From Floccularia luteovirens (Eukaryota > Basidiomycota > Agaricomycetes > Agaricales > Squamanitaceae), in the NCBI GenBank assembly GCA_009739215.1, contig VSJF01000001.1, positions 1,798,001-1,862,000 on the forward strand: DNA of 64,000 bases, in the 5' to 3' direction. Below the pieces are notes generated by a model. That model saw only the letters and a list, made by a program, of their open reading frames with translations. It ran no database searches and was not told the origin of the DNA. Positions within the stretch are counted from its first letter, which is position 1; every line of letters starts with the position of its first letter. The position numbers and the translations under genes are program-made. Of this stretch, positions 10,197 through 20,752 are shown one piece after another.

Positions 10197-12126
10197 TTAA
10201 GCCTCAGGACAGTCCCATCCAAGTACAAAGTTTTCTGGGTCTTGAGCCCCACTTTGTGCACGACAAATACTAGAGTCGAATTCATCATGAAGCATAAGGT
10301 CGACGGCGTTTCTCGAAGAGACTGTTTCTGTCTCCATGGTTGAGACGTAACTGCATAACATAATAAGGATTAAAGGGTTTAAGGGAATATATAAGTTAAA
10401 AATCTCACGGCTCAAAAGCGTTCACGTAGTACAGTCCCTGGTCAAGCTTAGTGGGTGCGTAAGTTGCTCCTGGCAGAAGTTTAGGATATGCATCCCACTG
10501 CAAGAGTTCAGACTACAACAAATAATAAACATATTAAAGCAATCACCTCCTTTCTGTATACCCATTTCACATTTCCAGTCCCAAACATCTCCGAGAGCCA
10601 TTCGTCGGTAATGGCTGCCTTGGAAAAAATTTTGACAGCCCACTCGCCTTCGCGTACTTGACCATGATATGATAAAGAGTTAAATTCAGGCTCTTTCCCA
10701 CCGTTCCGTGCACCATCATGGGTTGTTAACATCATGCGAGGGGCACTTGCAGAGTTAGATAACGCAAAGTATGTGGCATTTGGAGTTGTTGTTGTTGTTG
10801 TGAGAAGAGTGACGTGCAAATGAACATAAGGGTGGTTGGGTATTTGATCTGAGATGGTATCGGGTATTGTGATATTAGTGAAGTGGTATGGTGCAGCCAA
10901 GATGACAGCATCGTAGTTGGTGGAGCCGCGAGTGCTTTGGATGGTCCACAATGGGGAATTGTTCGACTTTCTTGAAATTTGGCTAACCTTTAAAGTTAAA
11001 GAATTAGTTTACCAATACAGTATAATCATGACCTGCACGAACCGTTGCGTTGAGATAAACATTGGCACCCGATCGATTCAAAAACTGTTCAAATAATTGA
11101 CGGTTGCCTCCTGCTATGCCAACCGCGCCAGACGCAGCCATAGATACAGCAGCTCCAAGGCCATGAATTTCATCCATGTTCTATTATCTCAAATTCAGAA
11201 AAGAGAATAAAAACGTGCATGAATACAACAAACTTGACCGTAATTTACTCTCGTTGCACCTTCGATAAACTCGTAGATATACTTTGCACCAATCTTCTGA
11301 CTGAGGAAGTATTCCGATGCTGGTTGCTCTATGAGATTTGTTGTATTCATTGCTTTTGCGAGGTCTGTGATCTTATCCCATTTAGGTGAGGTTGAGTTGT
11401 AGAGGGTCAAGAACTCTTCAACTTGTTTTGTCACTCTATGATACCTGTGGTAAGTTGTTGCTCCAAGTAAGAGGGTGTCTACGTACAACGCGTCTGTTCG
11501 CTTGATCGAAAAATAACCATAACGCAGCAACATTTTTGCTTGGTCAAACATACTCCCAGAATACTGTCCTCAAAAACCATATTAAAGACCCAAATTGTCA
11601 GATAGGAAGAATAATCAACCGTGAGCAGAATCTTCTCCCCGTCCCAGATACCAAGTTCATAGTCCTCGTCCTGGAAGTCGCGACGGGTCAGGTTGAACTC
11701 GTCGGACGCGCGCCAGAGGTTTTTATTTGCATTGATGAATATCGACGCTCCAATCTCTAATTCCGGAAGGCTAGGGTCATCGTACGGGTATACTATTGTA
11801 CTGCCTGAATGGATACGCGTGTACAGAAGTTCATTGGTATGACATAGCAGTGAAATGACACCTGACTTACGACCGCCAATGTAGTCTGACCGTTCGTAAA
11901 CATCTATCTCAGCATCAAAGTCTGAACGAGCTTTTGCAAGTGATATCCAAAAAGCAGCTGAGCTTCCGCCTGGACCAGCGCCAATAATAGCGACGCGTGG
12001 CTTGGAGGGTGGTGCGTCGATAGGAGTGGCGTAAATCTGAGTTGTATGAGCATTGAAGAAGGGGAGTTTAAAGGGGAACTGAAAAGCAAGAGCAGCTGAG
12101 AGGAAGAGGAGAGGTAGAAACCTCAT
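10197..12126 (-). CDS. Prenylcysteine oxidase/lyase-like flavoprotein (secretory)
   Basis: This family oxidises farnesyl- or geranylgeranyl-cysteine released from prenylated proteins in lysosomes or vacuoles, using FAD. The N-terminus is a signal peptide (MRFLPLLFLSAALAFQ). It is followed by the Rossmann FAD motif VAIIGAGPGGSSAAFW and EIDVYERSDYIGGR. Splicing then gives STIVYPYDDP, ELGASIF-like LEIGASIF, LLRYGY, TRVNYGQ, a stretch around GLGAAVSMAASGAVG, and AVILAAPYHF. The C-terminal exons end in GWDCPEA. All junctions I tested stay in frame, including GTACGT-donor introns near 11450. A run of GTT repeats at about 10785-10801 encodes a short poly-Thr tract. The start ATG at 12126 lies only 114 bp from the divergent F-box gene start. 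Whether the enzyme is a lyase or another flavin oxidase cannot be decided. Confidence 0.88.
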
Positions 12127-12240
12127 TGTAGTGGTTGTTGGTGGTTGGATTGGAATAAAATGTTATTTTCAATCAAAATACAAAATCAATTAATTAAGTA
12201 ATAATTAAATAATTACGACCCTGTCTGATACCGTTCCATC
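12127..12240. promoter_or_regulatory. 114-bp bidirectional promoter (prenylcysteine oxidase-like / F-box)
   Basis: Two start codons face away from each other across 114 bp of AT-rich DNA with runs of AAT and TTAATTAA. Both promoters and 5' leaders must fit here, so the genes probably share a nucleosome-free region. No specific factor site is clear. Confidence 0.5.
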
Positions 12241-13994
12241 ATGCCTGCTACTAGTATCCTGTCAATTCCTGTCGAACTCGCTCAACGCATTCTTTGTTTT
12301 TGTTCTCCCCACGACGTCTATGCTTTTGCAAGGTCATCTCGTGCAGCTCATGCTCTTATTTCTACCGACCAATTTCTTTGGCGCCAGTTATTTCTTGCTT
12401 TGCCTTTTGACCACCCTCTCTTTATCTACAACGCTCGCAATGCCGCCCACCTCCCAGACCGTTCAAATCCTGAGCACTTTACAATTGAAACTCTTTCAAC
12501 AGATTGGAAAACTGCCCTCACAACACGCCTCCACGCTGAGCGCATCGCGTTGGACCCTGATGTTTCGGGCGTTACTGCGTTGCGCGTCATTGATCTCTTT
12601 CTAGCTATTGCAAAAAACACCGCCCCTGCTGAAGATCCTGCCCTACAAAATAACGATCTGGCTTGGCTGACTCGTGTATTGCGCACTTCCCGCATTCTTG
12701 ACCGTTCGCCCCTTAGGAGTGCTCGTGAATCATTTGGACAACTTCGGTCATACATCGCTCTAACTCTCGATGAGTCAACCGATGTCAAATCACAACCACG
12801 CTTGAGAAAACGACGCAATAAGAGCCGCCTATTTGCTTATGATCTACGCAATTATAACCCCGAGAATGGATGGGGACCGTACTTGAACGATGGCCGTGTG
12901 AACTGGGTGCATATAGAGCATCTCATCAATGTAGTATTGATGAATCTGCGTGAACTTCCTACAATGTGGACATTTACACGCCCACCGATGGGGTTGGAGG
13001 CTACACGCCCGTACTCAGCTCCAGGAGGGTACTCCCCTGACGATTGGGCTGGTGTCCAAGGTCCTCCTTCTTCTTTCTTATCCCAAATAAATTTTAAACT
13101 TTCCTCAGGAACTTGGAGGCGCTACGTGTGCTTTATGGATTATCGGTGTGTTCACACTTGGAGAGTGCTAGATTATGTCTAACACATCAATCTTACCCGT
13201 CCAGTGACCTATTTGGTACGTAGCTAATCGAATCAAAAACGCTTTTGATCTGATCATCTATTGATAGCATTCAATGTATGGCCTTTTTCTTTGTAAGGAT
13301 ACCGCTTCACAAAGTCTTTTTATATGCAGTTCTCAGATATACCACGGGATGCACGATTTTTCGAAGATCCACGATTTCGTGAAGCGACTCGCCTTATAGA
13401 AGTAAAACTTCATATAGTACCATTTCAACAGATACGTTTCTACAACGACTGGGAAACCTCTGCAGACTGCCCATCATCCAACCCTATACTTCTCTGGCAC
13501 GTCAATGGGAGTTAGCGGCAACGAAGCAGTTGTGGAAGGTTATGTCTACATGGATACAGAAGGTATTGCGCGGCTGGCAAGTTTGTAAGTTCTGCTCGTA
13601 GAAATTTCCCACAAGATAAATATGCGTACTTCCAATTTACAGATGTCCATCTATGAATAACAGTCCTCAGTGGAGGTGTGAATTGTGCTTGAATGAATTG
13701 TGCCGCCATTGACATTACTTATTCGTGGCATTGCAGTTCTAACGGCGTCCAGATTGGAGATCTAGGGAGCGCTATGGGGGTCGTCGGTGTATGGACAACA
13801 ACGACTCACGATCAAGGTATCTGATTCCGTGAGAAGCAGTTATAGACACTAATTACCAATGTTCTCACAGGCGATCCAGTTGGTACGTTATGCTATATAT
13901 CACGTTTTACACTAGCTTTATCGATACTCCAGGTCCGTTCTGGCTATGGAAAGGAGATGATAATACCCCTGCACATCTCATGGAGTATACTTGA
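12241..13994 (+). CDS. F-box protein with two microexons and one frame break
   Basis: The N-terminus has an F-box (about residues 3-45: ILSIPVELAQRILCFCSPHDVYAFARSSR), which recruits Skp1 of SCF ubiquitin ligases. The rest is a fungal F-box C-terminal region. Exon 1 is 12241-13145, followed by microexons 13205-13215 (11 nt) and 13268-13275 (8 nt), then an exon from 13330 that together read DYRDLFAFNFSDIPRDARF. The C-terminal motifs YFSGTSMGV, NEAVVEG, SPQWSSNGVQIG, GVVGVWTT and GDPVGPFWLWK follow in exons up to TGA at 13992-13994. Between ATRLIEVKLHIV and YFSGTSMG the frame must gain one base skip somewhere in 13425-13490. A 64-nt intron (13402-13465) would also restore frame, but it deletes the conserved VKLHIV strand and has no good branch site. 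It may be a damaged gene or contain a sequencing error. Confidence 0.75.
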
Positions 13995-14122
13995 CATGAC
14001 TGTATTGATTTGTTTATTGAGATAACCATGCCGTTGAAGATTGTTAAACTGATTGATAGTAGTGTCTTAATATACTCTTACATACAGCAATTGCTCTTGT
14101 TGTAACTAGATCTGTATGGTTT

Positions 14123-15283
14123 TCAAGCTATTGTGTTATGGAAGAACTTCACAAGTCTACTATATACGTCTTCGTATCTGCCAAAAATATATCAGCAACT
14201 CTTCATTGGACACATAGAGAGAACATACTCCTTTTTAGTTTTCGGCATTCTTTAAATCTCCTCGTGCGGCTGCCCATCCATGGAACCTAAGAGCCCCATC
14301 AATCAGCTGCTGTTTCCCCAAACCCTTATATCTATACAGCCATGTGAACGCACATATTTTCATAATATTTATGATCATTCTTCGCAGCGAACTCGTTTTT
14401 ACCCAGGACCTCAAGGATACTGTTGTACTTTACGACCATTTGTAAGATTTCTCACACACCAGGTGAAAAGTCGTCATGACTTTACCTGATCTAGTGGCTC
14501 GTCTTTGGAAATGTATATGGCGAGAGGGACGTTGAGTTTCTTCGCGTCTTCAACAGAAAGCATGCTGTTACCAAGAATAAACAAATATTGGCAGGGAATC
14601 CCATAGAATTGTAGAAACATACGCCGGATGAACAATCGCTGCTGAGGCTGAATGGTGTCGATTCTCCACCAGAAGCCATTACGACTTTGCCACCTTTATG
14701 CACCAGTTCGATGTAGCTGGATATGTGGACAGGCACAAGTTACTTACCCCAGCAAAATCCATAAATTCCGACCTTTTTCATACCACTTTTCTTCAAAAAC
14801 TCGCCTAATGCTGTAAGTTTCTTGATTGCAGCTGGGGGATTTGCTGTGCCAGCAAAGAAGGCCTGCAAGTCCGCCTTGTCTTGATCAGTTTTGGGTGGGA
14901 ACTTGCTACTTGGAAACGGCCCATCTGGATCGAAGAAGTCGGGCATATAGACTCTTGTTTTCAATGAAGAAGCAATGATGTCGGCACCCTGTTGCGTTTG
15001 AGGAAAATACCTGAGATAGTAATAAATTGGATTTGGGGTAACGGAAAATTGACCAAAATTGAGTATACCCGAAGATATCGAATACACAAACAATTGCATT
15101 TTCACTGCTTGATGGTCCTGTGAAGTAGACCTTTTTGAAGTTGCCTAAAGCTTTGTATTCACCTTTTGGGGTGTAATCTGAATGTACAGGAGGAATTGTG
15201 CAACAGGCCATATTTGAGTTATGAGAAGACAAAGAACGGGCTAAAGAAAGGTGGTTAAACACTGCACGGAGACGAGGGAGCAT
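14123..15283 (-). CDS. Dienelactone hydrolase family protein, frame broken twice (possible pseudogene)
   Basis: This is an alpha/beta hydrolase of the dienelactone hydrolase family. The catalytic triad is all visible: Cys in GFCWGGK, Asp in SKDEP and His in FHGWAAAR. The N-terminus has an Arg/Leu/Ser extension (possible mitochondrial targeting) before MACC, whose ATG at 15211 is an alternative cytosolic start. Introns join GG to YFPQTQQGAD, WG to GKVVMA, HPA to MLSVEDAKKL and EPLDQ to YNSILEVLGK. Two single extra bases break it: near 14646, between TPFS and SAAIVHPA, and near 14237, where a TAA splits NAEN from KKEYEDVYSRLVKFF. Without correction the protein would end long before the Asp and His. 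Either this is a young pseudogene or the sequence has indel errors. The end at 14123 assumes the corrected frame. Confidence 0.75.
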
Positions 15284-15724
15284 TGTTGTAATCTAAGACG
15301 TATGATACTCGAGTACAAATAGTAGTAGTAGTACGTCATTAAATGACTTTTGAATTCTTGTCACGTGATGGTACATATTTATATCTTTTCTTTTCTCACA
15401 TCCTTTTTCTCTTACTTTCCCTCATGATAGCTCTCTCTTTCTTTGCGTGAGCAACTCTTCTTCATGCTGACATGGGTTGGGTATGTTCACGAGGGTACAT
15501 CATTCAGAGCTCAATTAAGCCGGAGCGTCTCTCAACATTCGTACCCGTTGCAACGTGACGGACTGGGAGATGCTTGACTATGAAGCTCAAACACTACTTT
15601 TCCAAATGCACCATATAGCATCCTTGGGAATCATATATGTATTAATGTCATCAATGATACATTCCAGTGTTCCGTTCAACTACAAAAATAGTAAATACTC
15701 ATCAATAACTTTACGGTGTTCATG
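15284..15724 (-). promoter_or_regulatory. Promoter region of the dienelactone hydrolase gene
   Basis: The region is 441 bp between the hydrolase start and the stop of the next minus-strand gene. Close to the start codon are TACGTCAT at 15332-15339 (bZIP/CRE type) and CACGTG at 15362-15367 (bHLH type), about 50 and 80 bp upstream. A short TAG trinucleotide run precedes them. The rest of the region includes the 3' end of the DUF7702 gene. A plus-strand frame that starts here (15555-16160) is antisense to that gene and is not believed. Confidence 0.4.
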
Positions 15725-16682
15725 TCAGTATTTTCTCCGTGCTAGCCATGTACTTGCAAACAAAAATATCAGGGCAGCAGCGTATTCCATAATAATACCC
15801 ATAACAAGAAAAGGCACCCAGTCACCAGTGATTGGGTTAAACCTTGCAAATGTGGGATTGGACGAGGATTGTTGTCCAAATAGATCAGATGAAGACCAGG
15901 CAGCGAGGATAGCATATGCCGCACGAACACCGATAAATGGAATTGCGCAGGTGATTCCATATAGCATCTGGTTGATGAGTTTGGGTTATCAGTATGCTGC
16001 TGGAGAGAAAAAGTTGGATGGCGTACATGTCTCCTGTAACTTCGCAAGTGCCAGCGATATGTCCAAGCGCCGATGTAAGATAGTGCTACCGCAACAAACA
16101 GGCCTGCATAGATGCCCGCAGCAACCCTGCGCAAGAGCAGGCCTGTACTGCTTTTTGTAGGAGCTACATGAGTCCCCAGCAAGCCACCAGCTACAGAAAG
16201 AGCTGCTGCTGCAACGGCTACGATGCCTGCCAGCCTGAAAATGATGGACACACGACGCTGTTGGCTGTAAGTGTGTTGACCACTGTTTGGATAAAGATAG
16301 AACACAGTTGTTATTTTATAAAGTGAGGAAATGATTATGGACGTACGCCATACCCAGGAAGCCAATGGCTGCCAAGTAAAGGAGAGAAAAACCAGCCATC
16401 TGGATAATGTAGGCGGCAATAAAGAGGTCGATGTTTTTCTGTTTGAGTTCTGCAGCAACGAGCAAGGCGCCGCCTACCATCCTTACTAGAATACAATCTT
16501 AGGGATAACATAAGGCCCGATCATAATGTTCACGCACCGATGGAAAAGAGAAACAAAAAAAACCAGCCAGCATCGCGTCGGAAGGCATAATGGAAGACGA
16601 GGAAGATAGTAGTGGCAGCGACAGGTGCATAAAATCCGATCTGAGCAGCGGCTATGATACCGCGGGCATCGAGAGAGGGCAT
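15725..16682 (-). CDS. Seven-helix integral membrane protein, DUF7702 type
   Basis: This is a fungal membrane protein of unknown function with about seven hydrophobic helices. The N-terminus reads IIAAAQIGFYAPVAATTIFL, then VFHYAFRRDAGWFFL. After the first intron it reads VRMVGGALLVAAELKQ and AAYIIQMAGFSLLYLA. The third part holds RRVSIIFRLAGIVAVAAAAL and a GALLGTH-like GGLLGTH segment. The last intron joins YRRH to MLYGITCAIPFIGVRAAYAIL. The closing part has SSSNPTFARFN, GDWVPFLVMGIIMEY and a final helix, and ends at RRKY. All four exons join in frame with good donors (GTGCGT, GTACGT, GTACGC). Length is about 270 residues. The signature FHYAFRRD and the helix arrangement match the DUF7702 family; no substrate is known. 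It diverges from LAS1 across 109 bp. Confidence 0.85.
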
Positions 16683-16791
16683 ATCAGGAGAAAAGGAATC
16701 GTAACGCGTATAGCGCGCATCTCTGAACTCAAGTTGAACAACCGAACCAACTATCCATATTTGGGTGTGTTTGGACTTAAATTAGGTTGTG
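16683..16791. promoter_or_regulatory. 109-bp bidirectional promoter (DUF7702 / LAS1)
   Basis: The two start codons face away from each other across 109 bp. No tRNA or other element is visible. The short distance implies a shared promoter for a housekeeping ribosome biogenesis gene and a membrane protein. Confidence 0.5.
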
Positions 16792-18444
16792 ATGAGACTA
16801 CCTCATCGAGTCCCTTGGTCGTCGATCGCAGAGCTTGACCAGGTCTGTGCATGGATATACACAGATCAAACCGACTTGCTTGCAAAGTCGAAGGCCATAA
16901 ATAGAGTATGTCGCCTCTTTTTATTGAATGTTCTTCAATCTGATCCAACCCAGCTCGCAGCCTGGAAAGCGGTCACCGTGCTGCCCCATGCTCTCGAAGC
17001 AACCCACGCACTGCTCGTTGTTCTAGCGCTCGACTCTGTACCTTATCCTACCCTGTCCCTGCGTCATGCATATTCTGCTGCGATCATTCGCTTCGTCAAT
17101 GGCCTGGTAGACCCGCTCCAGTCTGGTGTCTTCGCCCGTTCGATTGCCTCGATTGCTGCTCAGCTTGGACTGCCTGCATGGCTTGTTGAGCTGCGACATG
17201 CAGCAACTCACGAAGACTTACCGAGCATTGAATTACTTCGTGATGCTGCAAACCAAGTAAGCTTTCTTCATTCTACCCGCTCTCCTCACTGAAATCATGC
17301 TTCTGTAGGCCATGATATGGCTCCTTCACAACTACTTTTTGCCCACTCTCAACCCTTCTGTTACCCCCGCTCATAACAAGCAGCAACGCCTACTCCTCCC
17401 AATTCTAAAGCAATATAAATCTTTGCTCAAAACCGTCGTACGCGACGCCTCTCTACGCTCGAGTTCTCGACCCGCAATTAATAAAGTATTCCGAGAATTT
17501 GAACGCTGGATAGCAGAGGCCCGTGTCACCGCAGATGTAGTAGGCGAGGAGTGGTCGGAAGGTGACCTCGAACTCCCTGATCTTCGGGAACGTTGGGCCC
17601 TTGAACGTGTTTCTGAGGCACTTTTAGAAAAGGGTGCACTTGTTCCGCTGTCTAAAAAGTTTGCCACGCCTTTCATTCATTTTTATATGTCTTTGTGACC
17701 CTGCTTTCTCTTTGGAACAGGAAGCGTATCGTCCGGGACGATGATTTCCGTCCACCGCCCTTCTCTGAACAACTTTGGTCCCCATTGTTGCAAAATATTC
17801 AGCTCATGCACGTTAATTTTCTTGGTATTCTTTGTGTACAGATCATATCAATGTTATTTGACACGAACACCGATCGTGACCTTTCATATGGTGTATGCTT
17901 GGCACGCTGGGCTATGTGGACAATCGAGAGGTGGGAAGTGCGAGAACATCGCTCAGATTTACGCAAGGAAGCAATCGTACGTCTCATGCAGGCATTTGGT
18001 CGTGACACAGCCCAAAAACCGTGAGTTTGTACCTTTACACGTTTCTATCATTTTCTTTTCGATCATTAAGAGTACACTTTAGGGCAGTGACACTTCTCAA
18101 AAGATTGTGCGCAGGAAACGCTGAATTAGAAGAAACCTTGAAGTCAATGTCGAATCCCATAAGCTATGCGTCATCCGTGGTAAGCACATATTCCACACAG
18201 GGTACAAACCGACACCCTCATTTTCTTCTCTCACAATATACAGTGGGACCCGAGTGATATGAATGTTATGGAATTTCGCCTGCGTGCGCTGACATCTCCA
18301 TCTCAAAAGTACCAATCAGAAGATTCAGTGACTGGCATATCAAAATCCAGCCACGACTCAGAGTTGGTAGCTGAGGGTTGGCGCCTACTTGATGCGCAGA
18401 GCCTGTGGAAACCTTGTCCGATCGGGGTATATAACCCAGGTTAA
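16792..18444 (+). CDS. LAS1: Las1, pre-rRNA ITS2 endoribonuclease
   Basis: Las1 cuts pre-rRNA in ITS2 as part of the Las1-Grc3 complex in the nucleolus. The N-terminal HEPN domain reads PWSSIAELDQVCAWIY, INR then LAAWKAVTVLPHALE across the first intron (16906-16953), VNGLVDPLQ, and ARSIASIAAQLGLPAWLVELR. The nuclease motif RHAATH (R-x4-H) is at about residues 119-124, intact. Downstream are a WLLHNYFLPTLNP segment, a basic helical middle and a GWRLLDAQSLWKPCPIGVY C-terminus typical of Las1. Exons join in frame at every junction checked (donors GTATGT, GTAAGC, GTTTGC, GTGAGT, GTAAGC). The start is the ATG at 16792. A GTG directly before it is not used in fungi. The gene is complete at about 430 residues, short but normal for basidiomycetes. 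Confidence 0.93.
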
Positions 18445-18700
18445 CGGGACCAGCTTTTCTGGCATGTCTTGAGGTTTGTCACGAGTCGTGTGCGGCCTGA
18501 GGAAATAGAAAATGTAGATTTATTTACTAAGCTGACATAATAATGTGCATGTAAGACCTCGGACCCAGAGAAAAAGATTATGTTGAATATGATAAATGGT
18601 CCATCTGCGTGTTATGAGGTGCAACTAAAAATGCTACCATCAGAATGACAAGTTGTGTGCTATGGCATATTTATATCGACAAGATACATTATTCCTGACC

Positions 18701-20752
18701 TCATCTGTTTATCGTATAGGGACCCGACTTCTCTGTTGACTGCCTGGAAGACTTCTGTTGAAGTTGCCCCGGTTTGCGCTGCTGCTGTAAAAAGTCCGAC
18801 CCATCTGTGCGACCAGACTCGCTTCTGCCGTCACTACTAGGGCTTCTGGCTCTTGAACCGCTTGCAACAGGTCCAGAAGACGATCCACCTTCAAGATACC
18901 TCGGTGGTAACTCAACAACCTGCGAACCTTCCTGGTGAAAGACCGTAACAGGTGGGCGCCCATTGTCCTGGTGGAGGATGTATACTTGGTTTTTTGGCAC
19001 ACTACTGGGGGCTGGGGCAACTTCCGAGGTAGAAGATAGGGGCCGAGAGGGGAAAGAACCACCCGCTGGGGAAATCGGCTGTGGTGCAAGACGTCCATCT
19101 TCGGTTGGCATTACAAAAGGTTCCACTTGGTATTGTACTGAATTGTGACCGCCTGCACGATTTATCAACATGCTATTGCTATTACTGCTGCTAAGTGATG
19201 GCCCCAAGTGTAGAGGAGGTGAGGCAGTTGATACTGGCCTATAATTTGACATCATCGTGCTTGCACGGTCGAACGTAGCTGCTTGTGGGGATCCGTATTG
19301 GGAACCGGACACGTCCAGGAGATGATCAGTCGACGTATCTTTCTTTTTGGACCGCAAAATGAAGAAGCCTGCGATAGCCCCGAGAAGAAGACCGAGGAAC
19401 AGGCCCCCAACTCCAGACCCGATGGCTATGCCTGTACTAATACCCGACTTTTTACTGTTCCTGAGGTTTAGCGGCATTGATTACAGATGCTGCGGTAAGA
19501 ACAAACCTGGGTATTGTGATGCCGGATATACAATCAACCGTACCCCCTCCCCCGCTGTGGAGCGGACCATACGACCAAGAGTTCCCGACGGCATCGACGA
19601 CGCTAACGAAATATTGGGAGGCCCATGTCAGACTCACGGTCCAATTCAGAGGACTCATGTCGGCGCCGGTGAGATTGTATGGCGGATGCAACGAGGGGGC
19701 CACCTATTTCAGAATGTTAATGCTAATGGAAACTACACGGTTGGAAGGTTCTTACAGTCAAGGTGTACGGTGGCGTTCCATTTTTCGGTATCAGTGATAT
19801 GTCAGTGCACTGGTAAAAAAAAAATTAAATCAATCCTCGAATACCGATCAATTATAAATAAACCGACTTGATCAACCCAGCCATATTGTGACATGGGGCC
19901 ATTTACAACCAAGGACTCAACATCCAATGGGCTGGCAGGTAATGTGATATTGGCACAGGTGGTGTTACCTGACGAACTGGGTATTACGGTGTAGGAGTCT
20001 TGACACCCCCCTGTGTTACCATTCTTGTCGAACTGTTTGTGAAGGGTTAGACGCGCCATAAAACAATTAAACTGTATACACACCATGCATATTTGGTACT
20101 GTGTCAGACTATTTATTAACATTTAATCAAAGCAGGACAAGGAACACAACGCACCAGCGTGCCAGGAACAAAAGGAACGGGCCAATCCTATTGTAGGGAC
20201 GACGGTTAGCACTGAGCTGTGTGGATCGGATAGGCAGTGAAAACATACATAGGATAACGCATTTCCCGCAGAAATAATGAATGGGCGAGTAAAAGTCCTA
20301 TGCCAGAGCTTGTGAGATTTATCGGCGGAACTCGCAAACAATGTGACACTAACGATGTGTATATTTGAAGATAATAAGGTGCAATAGGATTAGGGCTGTG
20401 GGATAGCGTGTGAACACTTTTATTATCTTTTGAGGGGGTAAAACACTAACCCTGTCGCAGCACTCCGGGACCACTGTATATGTATGCTCTCGCATTGTTC
20501 TGTTGATTGCATGAAATTCACTGAAAGATTCTGCTGCAAAGAACTAACCTGTAACAGGGATTGGGACTGGTTGTCCAGGTTTGTTCCAGTCGAAAAAGAA
20601 AGCCTGGAGAACAACATAAGAAAATTGGATAGGAGAAGTTGCCTTTCAACAAAACTTGCTTGTTCCAAAAAACCCTCACTGGCCTTAACAGCCAAGCCAC
20701 TCATAAGACTCCATAATATCACACCCTGCAGAGACCAGCGGGAGGTGTACAT
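18701..20752 (-). CDS. Single-pass cell-surface protein of basidiomycetes, function unknown
   Basis: The order is signal peptide, ectodomain, one membrane helix and a cytoplasmic tail. The first exon (MYTSRWSLQGVILWSLMSGLA) is the signal peptide. Spliced exons then read FFFDWNKPGQPVPIPV, EQCESIHIQWSRSAATGPNPIAP-like sequence, PYYLQIYTST, PFIISAGNALSY, DWPVPFVPGT, a 15-nt microexon (20094-20108, YQICM), FDKNGNTGGCQDSYTVIPS, QYGWVDQCTDISLIPKNGTPPYTL, and a segment ending in the GPLHSGGGG turn. Repeats of aromatic-Pro motifs suggest two or three beta-sandwich modules with paired Cys and several N-glycosylation sites. The membrane helix follows KKSGISTG and is Gly/Leu rich, then RSKKKD. The tail of about 200 residues is Ser/Pro/Gly rich and disordered. 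I know similar unnamed proteins in mushrooms, but no proven function. Stop at 18701-18703. Confidence 0.75.

Noticed and set aside
10780..10801. GTT repeat as a repeat element
   Set aside because: It is a short poly-Thr codon run within the prenylcysteine oxidase-like gene.
6236..13480. A shared +1 slip motif at CCT-ATA in LIP2 and the F-box gene
   Set aside because: In the F-box gene the break could lie anywhere in a 65-base interval, and the hydrolase breaks lack the motif.
15555..16160. Open frame of 201 codons on the plus strand
   Set aside because: It is antisense to the DUF7702 gene, whose spliced frame is well supported; composition is not protein-like.
19347..19871. Plus-strand frame of 174 codons
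   Set aside because: Antisense to the surface protein gene.
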